Of a DNA stretch of 64,000 bases, positions 1 to 12,335 are shown piece by piece. The notes beneath the pieces are model-generated. The model saw nothing but the letters and a program-made list of their open reading frames with translations. It had not been told where the DNA came from and made no database searches. This DNA is from Lepisosteus oculatus (lineage: Eukaryota; Chordata; Actinopteri; Semionotiformes; Lepisosteidae), in the NCBI RefSeq assembly GCF_040954835.1, contig NC_090698.1, positions 43,560,157-43,624,156 on the forward strand, given 5' to 3'. The position numbers and the translations under genes are program-made. Every line of letters starts with the position of its first letter. The first letter of the stretch is position 1.

Positions 1-775
1 TTGTTTGGAGTTTGAAACCGTGGAAGTGGAACAAAATGTTTTGAAAGTTTACCTTTGACAGGTCGACAGCTTACAGACCTGAGAAACAAACTAGACAGTT
101 GTCCCATTGTATTTTGTGAAAAATGTATAGAAATTATAAATAATCCATTGTCCTTTAATTGTTTATGTAATCAGATAGACCAGTTGAGAACCAATTTTCA
201 TTTACAACAGCAACAACAACAACAACCTGGAAACTCGTTTACACAGCAGGGTGTTTACTGGAGCAATTTTTTTAAAGTACCTTGCTCAAGTGCACTCTAA
301 CCTAGTGATTTGAACCTACAACCTCCTAGCTGGGATACCAGACCCTTGACCAATGTTGGAAGTACAAGGTGTAGAGATGCAAGAAGTCATAGTGCAATTT
401 ATTAAAGGATTGGGATGTTTTAATTTGTGAGGAAAAGGGCTATTTCTGGAGAATACTGAAGAAACCACACACAAGGTGTATCCACCACATAGTTCTGAAT
501 TCCAACAGTGGTAGCAGTATGGGTTTTATAGTTTGGATACAGCTATGATCTCCCTATGTTATGACCATGAAATTACTGACCATTGGCTACATATTAAAAC
601 TTCCACATATGGCATAGTGTCTGTTCCTGATAATGTTATCTCCATCTTTTGGTTATTTCTGGAATGACACAACATTCAACAACAGGAATGTGTTTAAAAT
701 GTGCTCAGACCAGGTCACAGGAATGACCTCAGGCCAGAGTCAAATTTCTACAGTCTTGGGTTTTGTGTTTTCTAG
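1..775. other. 5' flank or first intron of FAM169A
   Basis: No convincing coding exon is visible here. The first coding exon of FAM169A begins after an AG at 774-775, so this stretch is probably the end of an intron that follows an untranslated exon outside the window, or a 5' flank. It contains a short CAA/CAG run at about 207-227. At about 255-365 a degenerate dispersed element includes the phrase 'cttgctcaagtgc', which resembles the better preserved copy at 20560-20655. Confidence 0.5.
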
Positions 776-777
776 GG

Positions 778-3700
778 ATGGAATTCCCTGTGGATGCCCT
801 GGCTACCTTCAGTCATGAAGACCTTGGGCGCTCAGCAGAAGATTATATGTCTAACCTTCTCTACAGCAACCCCGACAGCCCTGAGTACTTCGCCCTGCCC
901 AACCAGAGACAGGTAGAATAAAATACACATCTAACACAAGCTATATTCCCTTTATTGAGCTAAAGGCAATTTAGTTCAGTCATTTAGGTTTTATCATACA
1001 TACCTGTATAAGGCTTGTGATGCACTTGCTGCAACTTGTTGCAAGAGAAATTTGCAAAAAGACATTGGGTGTCGACCTGTTATCTCTTATTTCGTAATGA
1101 GAAAGGAACTATATATAGTTTTATTACCGCAGATTCATCTGTATATCACTTTGAAGATTGTTCATAGATTACTAAGACACGAGCAGCTAGACTGGCTCAG
1201 TGGTCTTCACTTAAGGATTGTTTCTCAAGCAAGTAGAGGAAGGGGCTTTAAGATTTCCTGTTCTGTGTGTTACTTCTGTAGAAGCATACACCCTGTCTTT
1301 GCTACTTAATTCTGTTCTATAGAATACTGTATGGACAAGGTCGTTTCTGACCTGTCTACAAAGTTTGTAAGTAGTGGTGTGAACCGAGCTTTGAGAACAT
1401 CTTTCTTTTCTTCGTGTGGGCCTGCGAGATCTTTAGCCCTTCGTTACTGACTTATACATACCCAGGCCTGAAAAGCATATCTGTAATTTCCCATGATGCC
1501 GTGGCTGACATACTGTATTTCTCACTTTTGTCTCTGACAGATTCCTCTGAGTCTTTCGACTGTGGGCATCGTTCCGCTGTATGGAGCTGATGTAAAACAC
1601 AAAGTCCTGGCCCTGTTTGCACCAGAGGATCAATTCACAGGTAGTCCCAGATCACTGGTTGCACAAATCGACAAGATGCAAAGGTGTTGGTTTTTGTATT
1701 GTTTAAATAATGATAAATTATCAACAGTCAGTGCATGCCTGCCATGTAATTACTGGAGTGCCTATGCTTTATTATTTTTTTAATTAATGTTTTATCGCCA
1801 TGTTTGTTTCTTCTGTTTTCTCAAAGCTGTAGCACTGTACCTAATGCATCAGTGGTGGGCTGTGGAGGACATACTCAAAACTGCAAATCCTTCCCGAAAT
1901 GGACTCCTGGAGGTAAGTGCCACTCCTCTGAAACTAAGCACAGGCATTCATGCAGCTAATATTATAACATTCACTGTCCCTTTCTAGGAAGGTATTTAAT
2001 TATATGATGCCAGAACACTGCTAGTTTGAAGTTTTTTAGTTGAGTTCATAATTTCAATCTTAGTATGTTATTATGTGGCATTGACCATTCAGTTCTCTAA
2101 ACAGGCCAGTGCACAAGATATCCAAATAGTACATTCACAATCAAGATAACACCAGGAAAACAGTCAGGAAATCTTAATTGAACACAAACTAGAACATGAC
2201 CAACTCATCCTGAATAATGAATTACTCTGGAATTTGCAGCTTTTTCTTTGTCTCTGATCTTTTGTACATCTATGGTATGAAAATTCTTCTTCCAAATTAT
2301 AGAACAAAATGTATATTCAAAAATAAATGTAAGATGAGATAAGTTCACTTTATTAGCATTATACAATTTCTTGCATTAGGAATTCGTCTTTTTCACATAC
2401 CCCAGCTTGCTCTCCACGAGACATACAGACACACAGACAGGGAGAGAAGCTTGGGGTCAGAGCGCAGGGTCAGCCATTGTACAGCACCCCTGGAGCAGTT
2501 GGGGTTAAGGGCCTTGCTCAGGGGCCCAACGGAGTAGGATTCCTATGTGTACAAAACAATACACAGACAAAATATTTGGCTTAGGGAATAGGTATTACTA
2601 GACTGTGGGCCTGTAATCTACAGAATGCTTTTGTTATATGTGATTTTTGTTTTATCTCTGCAAAACAAATTTCCTTTAATATCCTCCTAAATCTACAAGA
2701 GAACCAATGACAGGAAATGTGATGAACTGAAACACTGCTCATGATAAAACTGTTTTTTTTTTTGTTTTGTAGGTGAAATCCCTTGGGGAGAGGATAGTTC
2801 TGTATGTCCTCAATCGCATAATTTACAGAGCCCATGAAATGAGCAAAAATGAAGCCCCTTTTCTTTGCCACAGTGAAAACAGTTTTGCCAAAATTCTTTG
2901 GAAAGATAGAGAGGCCATTGGATTTTATTCAGTGAAACCAGAAGGTAAATCCTTTTTTTCCAAGAAATGCTGAGAAGGGGGTATACTGGTTGATCAAGGT
3001 TCCTTGCATTTCTGCAAAGTCATTCACACTATCAATGGTCACATTATTTAACTTAGCCACAACTCGGCAGCATGCTGAGCTGCTGGTCTGCCAATCTCCA
3101 GTCTGGCTAACCACTGGAACATCTCGAAAGAGCAAGTTTTGCATTTTATAAACAAGTCCTGCTAAACTATGGAGAGAACTGGTTTCAATTTTCAACTTTA
3201 AAGCTTGAGTCACTACCATTCAGGTAGCCTCTTCATGTTCGAGCTGTCCTGCAAACAGTAAAGACACGCCTGTCCTCTGCAATCATATCACTTCAGATAA
3301 AGTCAACAGCAGAGACATACTTTTGACATGCTGCTGCATGCAAACCCACAACTATTCCAACTGTTCTCCAACTCTGACGGCCCAAATCTGGAGTAGCGTG
3401 AGGGCAGCTCTAAGCTGTGACTTCATTTTACCATAATTGACTCAAATTGTTGTTGCCCTTCTGCTAGGCTATCTTCTTAAAACCACATCTCCAAGACTTT
3501 TATTTTGGGGTTTCAGAAGGGCTTTTGGGATCACCTCCCACTTTTTCCTTTGGTGGTTTATGTTATGCATATGTACTTTATATAAAAGGAGTAATTATAA
3601 AAGATACAATAGGCTACGTTTTGGGTGTTTTCTTTAATTTGTGTTCTGAATCTCTTTAAAATGAATGACCAGTAGCCTGAAGGCATGCTGCAAATATAAC

Positions 3701-6700
3701 AATGATAATGGATAAGAACAGGCAAGCCATTTGCTTTTAATGATAAAAGCTTGATTATCCAGTTTCCCCATCATTAGAATTTTCAGCCCACCAAGTGACT
3801 CAGCAGCCACATTGTGACACAGTAGTTTTAGTCCATACAATAATTTAACCTCTGTGAAAAGAGGTGACTCTTGTTTTCATTTACAAATCTATTTGAATTT
3901 GATTTCCATTTATGCGTTCTGGGTTGACATCATTGTACCCTTTTGAGTTGTGACAGTTGACTAGATGAAATGTGCTGCAACTTTGCATGAGGGTGGCAAA
4001 CCTGCTTTAAATATTTTAATGTAAGATTGAACATGAAATGAGAAGGCTGAACAATGGCATTGTTGTAATATGGAAAACTGAATTATAGCATAGAAGAAAT
4101 AATGCTGACCAATTTGCATTAGTGGCTGCTATAAAAAAGCAAATGTAATATGTAATAAACTTTGGAATTTTAAAAATGTGCTATTTTCTTTTGCTTTTAT
4201 TAGATCCATACTGGATCATGTGCTTTGCCAGAAAGAATATTCCTCTGTTTTTCAATCTTTAATGCAGGACACCACACTTAAAAGAGAGTCTTATGCAGTG
4301 TTCCTTTTAACTGTAGCAGGTTTTTCACATTGCTGGTTTTATGGAAACCAGTATTACTTAGGAGTGTTTCCTTATCTATTGTATCAGTGGAGATTAGAAA
4401 TGCAGCTCAGATTCTATTTCAGAGTACTGAAGAGACTGGAGAGCATTTTATATAAAAAACAAAATTCTCACTTTTCATGCGCCAGAAAGAGACAGTGCAT
4501 GAGTGAAAGAGTTGATTTAAGAAGAGTTGATTGGTACAAGAATCTTGTTAATTCTTAGAGAAATATGGAACAGGATTTAAACTTTTGTTTGAAATCAGTG
4601 TTTAAGGGTGTTTTGGGCATCATCCTCAAAGTAGCAAAGAAAGAAATGTTTTGAACACATCGTGTGGCTTTTTAATATCAGTGTTACATATTTTAAAAAT
4701 GTAACATTGGACGAAAAAAAGCACAGAACTTAGTGGAGTTCTGACTGAATCGACTGCTTTTTCTTACTTCTAAATATGGAATCTTGTTAGGAATATTTTA
4801 AAGGTGTAAAAGATGTGATTTTTTTACATTGGTAGAAAGCTACAGTATGATGCTTTTTAAATACTAGCACACTTGTTATATTTGGAAAAATGAAACACTA
4901 ACATGAGCCTCTTGGTTGTGTCGGCTACAGGCAGTTTGTGCAGCAGTTACTTAACTCAGCGGTACCAGCTTCCTGTCCTCGACTCAATATTTGTCAGGAA
5001 GAGGCATCGTGGAAAAGGATACGGACTCCAGATACTTGAAGACTTTGTTGACTGCTTTAATGAGGAGTCACTGGGTTTGAAATACCCCCTCTCGTCTGCT
5101 ATGTGTAGAGGTATTTACATAACTGGGATGGAGGTGGTGGTGATGTCATTAACTTATTGTGTACCATGCTACATAGCGGTTTGGCAGCCTGTTGTATTTG
5201 AAGGGTTGAAGTTTACAAAATTACATTAGTTCTGTACTTTTGTTTTCTTGAGATTGTTTTAAGCAGCTACCAATCATGGCACAGTAGGAACGTTCATAGA
5301 TGCAAAAGATCAGCTGAAGACCTTGAACACACTGTACCTGATTCGATACCTGTCCTGTCGACGTGTTGTTCTGTAGAAAACTATATATATCAAAAGTGAA
5401 ACTATTAACAGTGGAAATCAAGGATGACCAACATTGAAGAACAAATGCAAAACATCTTGATGAATAGTTTGACTGTTTTGGCTAAAATCCTAAGCATTAT
5501 AGGCCTTTACAGGGTACAGTATGTGTAGAGCAGCAACTTTCCTAATTGTCCTGGAACTTGGTACAGAGGGAAGAAGCATTGTTCAGTTGCTCATGCACAA
5601 AGAATTAAAAATTCTAAAAATGATATTCAACACAGCACAAATATTTATTATTTTTAAGATTAGAAATTTTAATTATTTTCTATTTCATACCCACCCATTT
5701 TGTCATGACCAGTTGTTTATCAGCATGGGTACTATGAAACCCTGCACTTTGGATTTGTGGCCTATTTACTCCCTTCTCCAGTATGCTCACTGATCAGAGG
5801 CCATTTGACACCCCATGCAACATGTATTTCATTACATAAAACTTGTAGTTTGCATTATTTTGAATTTGTATGTATGCATTATAGAAAAGCAAGAAAAACA
5901 ATCCAGTGTATAGTACATAGCTGTTCAGGTGTTTATTATACTATTCCCAGAGCCAGAATGTGTACAGCATAGCAGGTAGGTCACTGAATGCTTTGAGAGT
6001 TTTCAGTTGATCTAGATTTTCAAAACTCATTTAAATCTCAGTGAAACTAAATCCGTGTTTAATTTTTTTAATTTGTTGGGATTCGTTTAGAGTAAGTACT
6101 CTTGTTTTTACCCAAAGAGCCTATCACAGTGTGTTTTCCACGTGTGCATGTGTGTAGTTTCTAAAAATGTAGCACTGCATGAATTAGGACACACAAGTTC
6201 TATTTAGGACGTTAAATATGAAAGTAGTGTTAAGGCTTTGGTGACCCAGCTCTTACAGTTACATCATTGTAAATTTGCCTTTTTGGTGTTTACTCCTTCA
6301 GTGTGTGAGCAGTATCTCAATAAGTACCCTGAAGACCAAGACTTGCTGTGGGAGGTTGAGGGTATTGGAGGGCTGTTCCAGAGGTCCCCTGTCACCAGCA
6401 GAATACAGGTCCTGGCTTTGAAGAGTAAGGCTCAACTACAATCTAGATTAAAGACAATTGTTATTTTTATGACACAAAGATCCTGTCATTTGTGGTTATT
6501 TATTTCTCTTTTTGGTGTTTCTAAGAGAATTTCCAATCTCAGATGGAGTTTCAGACATCAGCAGAGAATGAAACGCTAGTTTTGGAAGAAAACGAAGAAG
6601 CAGAGCCCACTCTAAATTCAGAAAAGGTTGCTGTATGTAATTTCCTTTGCCTTTTGAAAAGAATGTTTGACACCTTTGAAGGTACCTCATTAAAACTGTT

Positions 6701-9700
6701 TACACACATAGCTGATCAGCGGGACGTTTAACAGTAGGGAAACAATCCTAAAATAAGTCACTTCAACTAAATGACTTCAATTAAAACCAGACAAAGAAAG
6801 CTCTTTATAATCCAGGCTTTCTGCGTTTCCCTTTAAGGTAAATAAAAGAAACATTCACAATTAAGAGTTGTCTTTCTTTTCAATAATGCCATCCATAATG
6901 AACTCAAAGTGAAAAATAGATACTTGAAAAGCAAGTTATTCCTTTATCTTTAAGTATGTTTTATCAAAAAGTCCTGTTTTTCCATGACATGACGGTTTTG
7001 TTACATTTAACTGGTTTGTACAGCAGTTTTTAATACTTGGTGTTACTTTTGCAGGAAGAAGAAGAAAAACTAACAAAAAACAGTAATGTAACAGAAGCTG
7101 TTGAAGAAGGCAAGTAATGCATTAATCATAATTTTGTTTGTTCATTAACCACAAAGATACAATCTTTGTTTTAGACTTCAACTTGTTCTATTGTATTTGT
7201 TTTGTAAATTGAACTTTCTTCAAATTACATGACATACAAAACACAACATGTTGAAGGTGCTGCAGCTAAATCCTCTGGAGTGCGTTTTAAATAAATTGAT
7301 GTGGTATTAGGTGTTCAATTTGTTTCTGTCGTCTCTTTTTTCAGGCATTGAAGACACGCCTGTGTCGACGCGTACCAGAAGCAATCAGTACAGACGCAAG
7401 AGACTGAGGGAAGAGGTGGAGGAAGAGGAAGACGCTCTAGAAAAGGTTAACAGGTAATCATTCTCCGATGTATGTTACAGTATGTGTTGTTAGCATCATT
7501 TTCAGGCTAATGAAATACCTTCATTGTGTTTGTGTGGGTTTCCTCTGGGTGCTCTGTTTTTTCCTGTAATGCAAAGACATACAGATGGGTGCATTGGCTT
7601 CTGGGAAACCTGACCCTGGTGTGAATGTGTCCCTGTCTGTGTCTGCCCTGCGACGGGCCTGACATTGTGCCCAGGGTGTACCCAGCCTTGCGCTCGCTTC
7701 TTCCGGGTTAGGCTCTGGTTCCCTGGTGACCCTGTATTGGACAAAGCGATAAGAAAATGGATGGGATGGATTGAAATACCTTCTGGTACCTTTTACCAGG
7801 TACCAGGTAAAAGGTGGTACCTTTTAAATTAAAAGTGTGTTATTTAACCTGCAGAGGGATATTATTTGCAGATATTTGCAGTGTGATGCTTTTGAAAACT
7901 TGTATTAAGATGGATGAGCTGACTCTAAGGAAGAGAGCGAGTTGAAGCTTTGCGCAGATTTTGGTTCCACAGGTGTCCTCTATCATCTGATTTACTGTAG
8001 GGTGGAGACAGAGGAAGCTCTTGTTGAAGCAACAGCAGGAGATGAGGGAGCTGAAAAAGAGCCTGAGCTACAGGAGACTGAGCCTCCTGCTGAGAAGGCG
8101 GAGGAGGCCCAGGGGACTGAAGAGCAAGGCCAGACTGAGGAAGGCACAGAAGAGGAGCAGACACTGGTAAGGGTGAACAGTGCACTACTGAAGACTTTAG
8201 ATATGTCCCGAGCCTACAGTTCTGGGAATTAATTCTGAGGGGTCAAGCGGATGTACAGTATTTTACACATTTTGACTGTGTGGTTATACAGTATAAACAT
8301 ACATTTCAGAATGTTCTAGGATGAGGCCTTGACAGGGTATTATAAGGAGAAAAATATTATTTTATTAATATAATAATTCTTAAATATTCGTTGTTCTTTT
8401 ATTTCTTTTGTTTTTCTTTTGATCTTTTCACTGCCGTGTTTCCAGTTCTTGCAGTGCCTTAGCGCGTTATCTAAAACTGCAGCGTTTTTTAGCTATTATT
8501 GTTTTAAATTTTCTTACACATCTGAAATGACACTGTTACCCAACAGTTATTCCATCTTTAATTAAGTAACATGGGGCACAGGGAGAAACTCAATTGTGTA
8601 TGAAAAGCGGGGTTTTAAGGGCTTTATTTTCTTACATGGAATAATGTTGCAGGAAAGAGAGCTATTCAAGACGTCTGACATGGAGCCGGTGAACGGCGAA
8701 GTGACAGATGATTTGACGCAGACGTCCTCGGTGGCTGAAGAGGGAACGACCAGCGAGCTGTCGGATGGCCCGCCCCATGTGCAGTCCGACAGTCCGGAGG
8801 AGGAGGCTGCAGCCACACAGGAGACTGTGAACCTGGAGCAGCCGACCCAGAAGGATACAGAGGAAAAGGTGTTGGTTTAGCCCGTTTAGTCTCTCCCACA
8901 CCAGTGGGAAGAACCAATCTGATTTGAGACCTGTACATTTTAACAGAAGCCTGGCTTTAGACAAGTTTTTAGCTGTTCTTAATCCATGGAATCCATGAAA
9001 AGCTGTGGGACACACGCACAGTGCTTTGACACTTCTTTCACTCCATTGAAAACCCAAGATTATAGTGGTTTGGATTGTGGGTCTTAGAACTGCAGACTTC
9101 TGTTTTTTTGTTATTGGAAGGTCTTATTAAACAGAAGGGCCCTTTCACTTGGGTTAATTTGGCCAGAATTATAAAGTGTTCTCAGTGCTCCATGATTTAT
9201 GTGTGCCTATAAAATCAGGAGGATGCCGATTAACAAGGAACAGGAACTTTTTCAGCAGTACATTTCTAAATGACACAAGTCCCAGTAACTCCAAAGCCTA
9301 ATGGACACCTTTTCACTACTGAGTTTTATTTAGAAGTAATTCATATATCTTAAAGTAAAAAAACAAAGATTTTCAGTTAACTTTCTTCTGTACTTGTATG
9401 AAAGCTTATTATATAGCGTATGTCCTTTAACAGTTCTGTATATTCTCTTGTCTGTGTCCTGGGTGATTCTCTGTTAATTGGGTTACTGGCTATGATTAAA
9501 CTACACAATGACATTGAATTCCCTATTCATATTAAACCACTATTTCTTGTGTGTTTATCTGCTTTTAAATCCTGCAGGATGATATGGACGAAAGTTCTGC
9601 AACAGCTACCGAAGACACCACTGAGGAAGAAGCCGTTTCGTTGGAAGAACAGATTGAAACGACCACAGAGAAGGAGACTCCCCAAAAGCAAGACCTGGCT

Positions 9701-10177
9701 GTCCCTGAAGTGCCCCTTGAGTCTGAGGCCGAGCCGAACGAGGAAGTGCCCCCAGAGAAATCCAGAAGTGCTGAAAAAGATGCCCAAGCTGGTGATGCTG
9801 CTCCAGAAGAAGAGAGAGAACCTTCTGAGAAACCCAGCCTGTCAGAAGAGGATAACCAGCAGGTCGAGGCAGATGAAGAGGATCCTTCAGCTCCTATGGA
9901 TCTCAGTCATGACACTTTGCTGGTCGTGGGCCTAAAAGATGTGTCTTTCCAATCACCAGAGGGGGAGCAAGATAAGAGTCATCTTGCAGAGCCAGGTGAG
10001 AAAGAGGAGGAGCAGGAGGAAGAGAAGGAAAAGGAAACTGCCCCAACAGCAAAGGAGGAAGTGGCCGAGAGGAGTTCTGATGATGTGGATAGTGAGCCCC
10101 CTGTCGTGGACAGGAGGGTATTGAGGAGGAAGGCTAAAACGGCAAGGGGACCAGCTAAAAAACGGAGTAAGACTTAA
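778..10177 (+). CDS. fam169a: FAM169A, soluble lamin-associated protein (SLAP75), 12 coding exons
   Basis: Coding exons: 778-912, 1541-1640, 1827-1912, 2773-2944, 4931-5110, 6302-6424, 6526-6632, 7055-7109, 7345-7453, 8001-8166, 8653-8868 and 9578-10177 (TAA). They sum to 2049 nt, about 682 aa; the human protein is about 670 aa. Phases agree at every join. The conserved N-terminal half carries recognisable family blocks: EFPVDALATFSHED at the start, VGIVPLYG near residue 54, ALFAPED, VLYVLNRIIYR and GFYSVKP. RKRHRGKGYG at 187-196 has the R-x-x-G-x-G pattern of GNAT acetyl-CoA loops. The C-terminal half is acidic and Glu-rich, and ends in VVDRRVLRRKAK plus a basic PAKKRSK tail, a likely nuclear localisation signal. 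The family is known as a nuclear-lamina-associated protein; its enzymatic activity is not established. The exon ending at 7109 uses a GC donor. The exon 6526-6632 is the least certain: its donor could also be after 6626, and either choice keeps phase 0. The 3' end faces NSA2 tail-to-tail. Confidence 0.92.
2334..2550. repeat. Dispersed interspersed repeat, copy 1
   Basis: It shares many phrases with 34759-35045: 'atacaatttcttg', 'cttgctctcca', 'cacccctggagcagttgggg' and 'ggggcccaa'. Both copies have the same orientation and lie in introns (FAM169A here, GFM2 there). The family name is not known to me. Confidence 0.75.
7525..7772 (+). repeat. Fish dispersed repeat with GATGGAT-type tail
   Basis: It contains 'gtgggtttcctctgggtgctc', 'gcaaagacata', 'gtctgccctgcgacgggcctg' and 'cccagggtgtacc', and ends in 'agaaaatggatgggatgga'. 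The same family recurs at 15236-15365 and 30012-30243, with head fragments at 44960-45077 and 47583-47770. It looks like a LINE/SINE 3' end with a short tandem tail. It lies in a FAM169A intron. Confidence 0.75.
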
Positions 10178-10778
10178 GAAAACACATGTGATGCAGTTGA
10201 AAAGTAATATTTGCAATAGATGTTTTTAGAGGGGGTTTTAGGGTAAAGGTTTTAATGGTACTGGGTACAAGATCTTTAATGTTTTTATTTCATTTATATA
10301 GAAATAACGTTTTTTTTAAATATGTATACATTTTTATGAAAAAATCCAACAAAAGAGTTAAGGGACGTGCCTGTACTACATTGGAGACGTTTTATATCAA
10401 TCCTGGCATCATAGTTCGTAGATATTGAAATGGCAGTGTCCTAATTATTTGTGACTTTCAGGATAGTAGTTTGTGGCTCTGTTTTCCTCAATTCAGTTGT
10501 GTTTTGTCATAGTCTATGGTTACATTTGTTTAAAGCTGTTTTCTTTCCCCACACTGAATCAAAGCTGGGTCTGTAACAGTAAAATAAACCCAGTGGTTTG
10601 GATAAGAAATGTGGAAAAGCAAATTTTCAAGCTCATCATTTACACATGGATATCAGCACACAGGGTCAGCAAGAATTTAGTTTTTTTAAACTGAATTTGT
10701 CCATGCTTCCTGCCATTCTGTGGCAGGAATGAGACTAGGGTATATATCCGCAATACAACTCAAGACATTTCACCTTTG

Positions 10779-10784
10779 AATAAA
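10779..10784 (+). terminator. Candidate FAM169A polyadenylation signal
   Basis: An AATAAA lies about 600 nt downstream of the FAM169A stop. A second AATAAA at 10583-10588 could be an alternative. No cleavage evidence is available. Confidence 0.5.
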
Positions 10785-12114
10785 GTTTTATATTACTTAT
10801 TTTTTACAGATTAAAACTGCATACCAGGTATCAAAGCACAAAAACATTAACTCATATCACCATTCTCTGCATTTCCTGATTTATACTACTTTTGTCTGAA
10901 GTCCTGAAAATACTTTAATATTTGTTACCCATTAGCTTGTAATCTCCTTTTATAGAAATCTACCTTTATGTGTAAACAGACATAAACAAGCATATATAAA
11001 CAGCAATGAAACGAGGGGATCAGTAGAGAATGTACTGTATTCCTACATGACTGTTGGTGAAACAGATTATACAAATACAAGAATTTCATCCAGTTGCAAA
11101 AATTCAAAGTTATGGATGTAACTTTGGTTATGGATGTAACAGGTTTTTATTATGATGAACTATCTAAATTAAAACATGTAATGTGAATAAAGTATCTCAG
11201 GATTACCTGACATTTACAGTATATCTCTGTGGGTTTGCATTTGGTATAGTGGAGGCTGGATTCACATACTGGGGTTGATCCAAAGTTTGTAGTGCTGAAA
11301 CAATGCTGTCTCACCAAGACGGATTGGCTCTCTGATGTGAAGGCACCTCTCACTGTGGATTGGATTGCAGCAAACCCTCTTATCATATCTGGGGTGGTCA
11401 GCAACAAAGTAGAAACATTCCACACCCGGAATTCCGAAGTTACAGAAAGCCCCAGTAATGTGGTTATGGTCTGAATCTTTAATGATATTTTGGCTTTAAA
11501 CTCTGCTTAGTTTTAAAGGACTGGTCTGGCCATGTGCAATAGAAATTCTGAACCCCCTCACCAACCAAGAGGGTACTGCATTACCAGAGGAAATGGAGGT
11601 GAAGGAGGGGTGTTAGTGCGACAGACGTATTACATTTTAAATTGATACCCTTGAGAGCTGGTGATTGAGAGGAAGTGAGGTTTGTTCCCCTTCTTTTGAA
11701 TTCCATGAAAGGATGTCATGCAGAAACATATCAGCTTCTGTTTATTGGGCATTCATAATCTGGGTTTGTGGTACAGCCTTAGGTGACTAAACACTGTATG
11801 TAGGAATACATCCATTTCTTAGCTGAACTAAATTAGTAGTCCTGTCCTGTTTTGTTAGCATTAATAGTAATGGTTTTGCTATAGTTACACTGACACACTT
11901 GAGTAACAAAGTGTTATACAGTACAAGGGCTTATTGTGTGTCCTTATGCTCAGGAGACATTTGTGTTTGTCCATGTATCTATGTATGCACTTAGGTAAAC
12001 TACTTCCAATTATATTCTTGAATGATTATAGAGTGTGATTCATATAAAAACCTTTGAAGTTTATCATAACCTTAAGGTCAATTTAAAATTGGCTACGATC
12101 ATGCATTTTATAAG

Positions 12115-12335
12115 AACATAAAAAAGCTTCAAATGAGAGGAGGCCAATTTGCCCACCTAACACATTTGGTAGTCATTAGCTAACTAATCAACTAGCTAAG
12201 TGTCTCATCCAGCTGTTTCTTGTAAAAAATCTAAGGGGTGTCGGCTTCATCAACATGGCTGGGTAGTTTGTTCCATACTCCCTCAACTGTGGGATTATAG
12301 ATGTGCTTTCCACTCCTGGTTTTAAATCCTGACTT
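12115..12335 (+). repeat. Dispersed repeat of the 'agaggaggccaattt' type
   Basis: It begins 'ataagaacataaaaaagctt', continues with 'aaatgagaggaggccaattt' and 'cccacctaacacatttggt', and later has 'ggtgtcggcttcatcaacat' and 'tagtttgttccatactccc'. I recognise this as a repeat common in non-teleost ray-finned fish genomes (gar, sturgeon). The classification is from memory. Confidence 0.6.

Noticed and set aside
55..300. Open frame of 81 codons with a Gln run
   Set aside because: The Gln run comes from a short CAA/CAG repeat, and the end overlaps a degenerate dispersed repeat; no known domain.
4178..4558. 126-codon + strand frame in a FAM169A intron
   Set aside because: It lies wholly inside an intron between two well-supported exons, has no recognisable domain and a chance-like composition.
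9420..9935. 171-codon frame overlapping the last FAM169A exon
   Set aside because: It is an alternative frame over the Glu-rich coding exon; its Lys/Arg content is a frame artefact of GAA/GAG codons.
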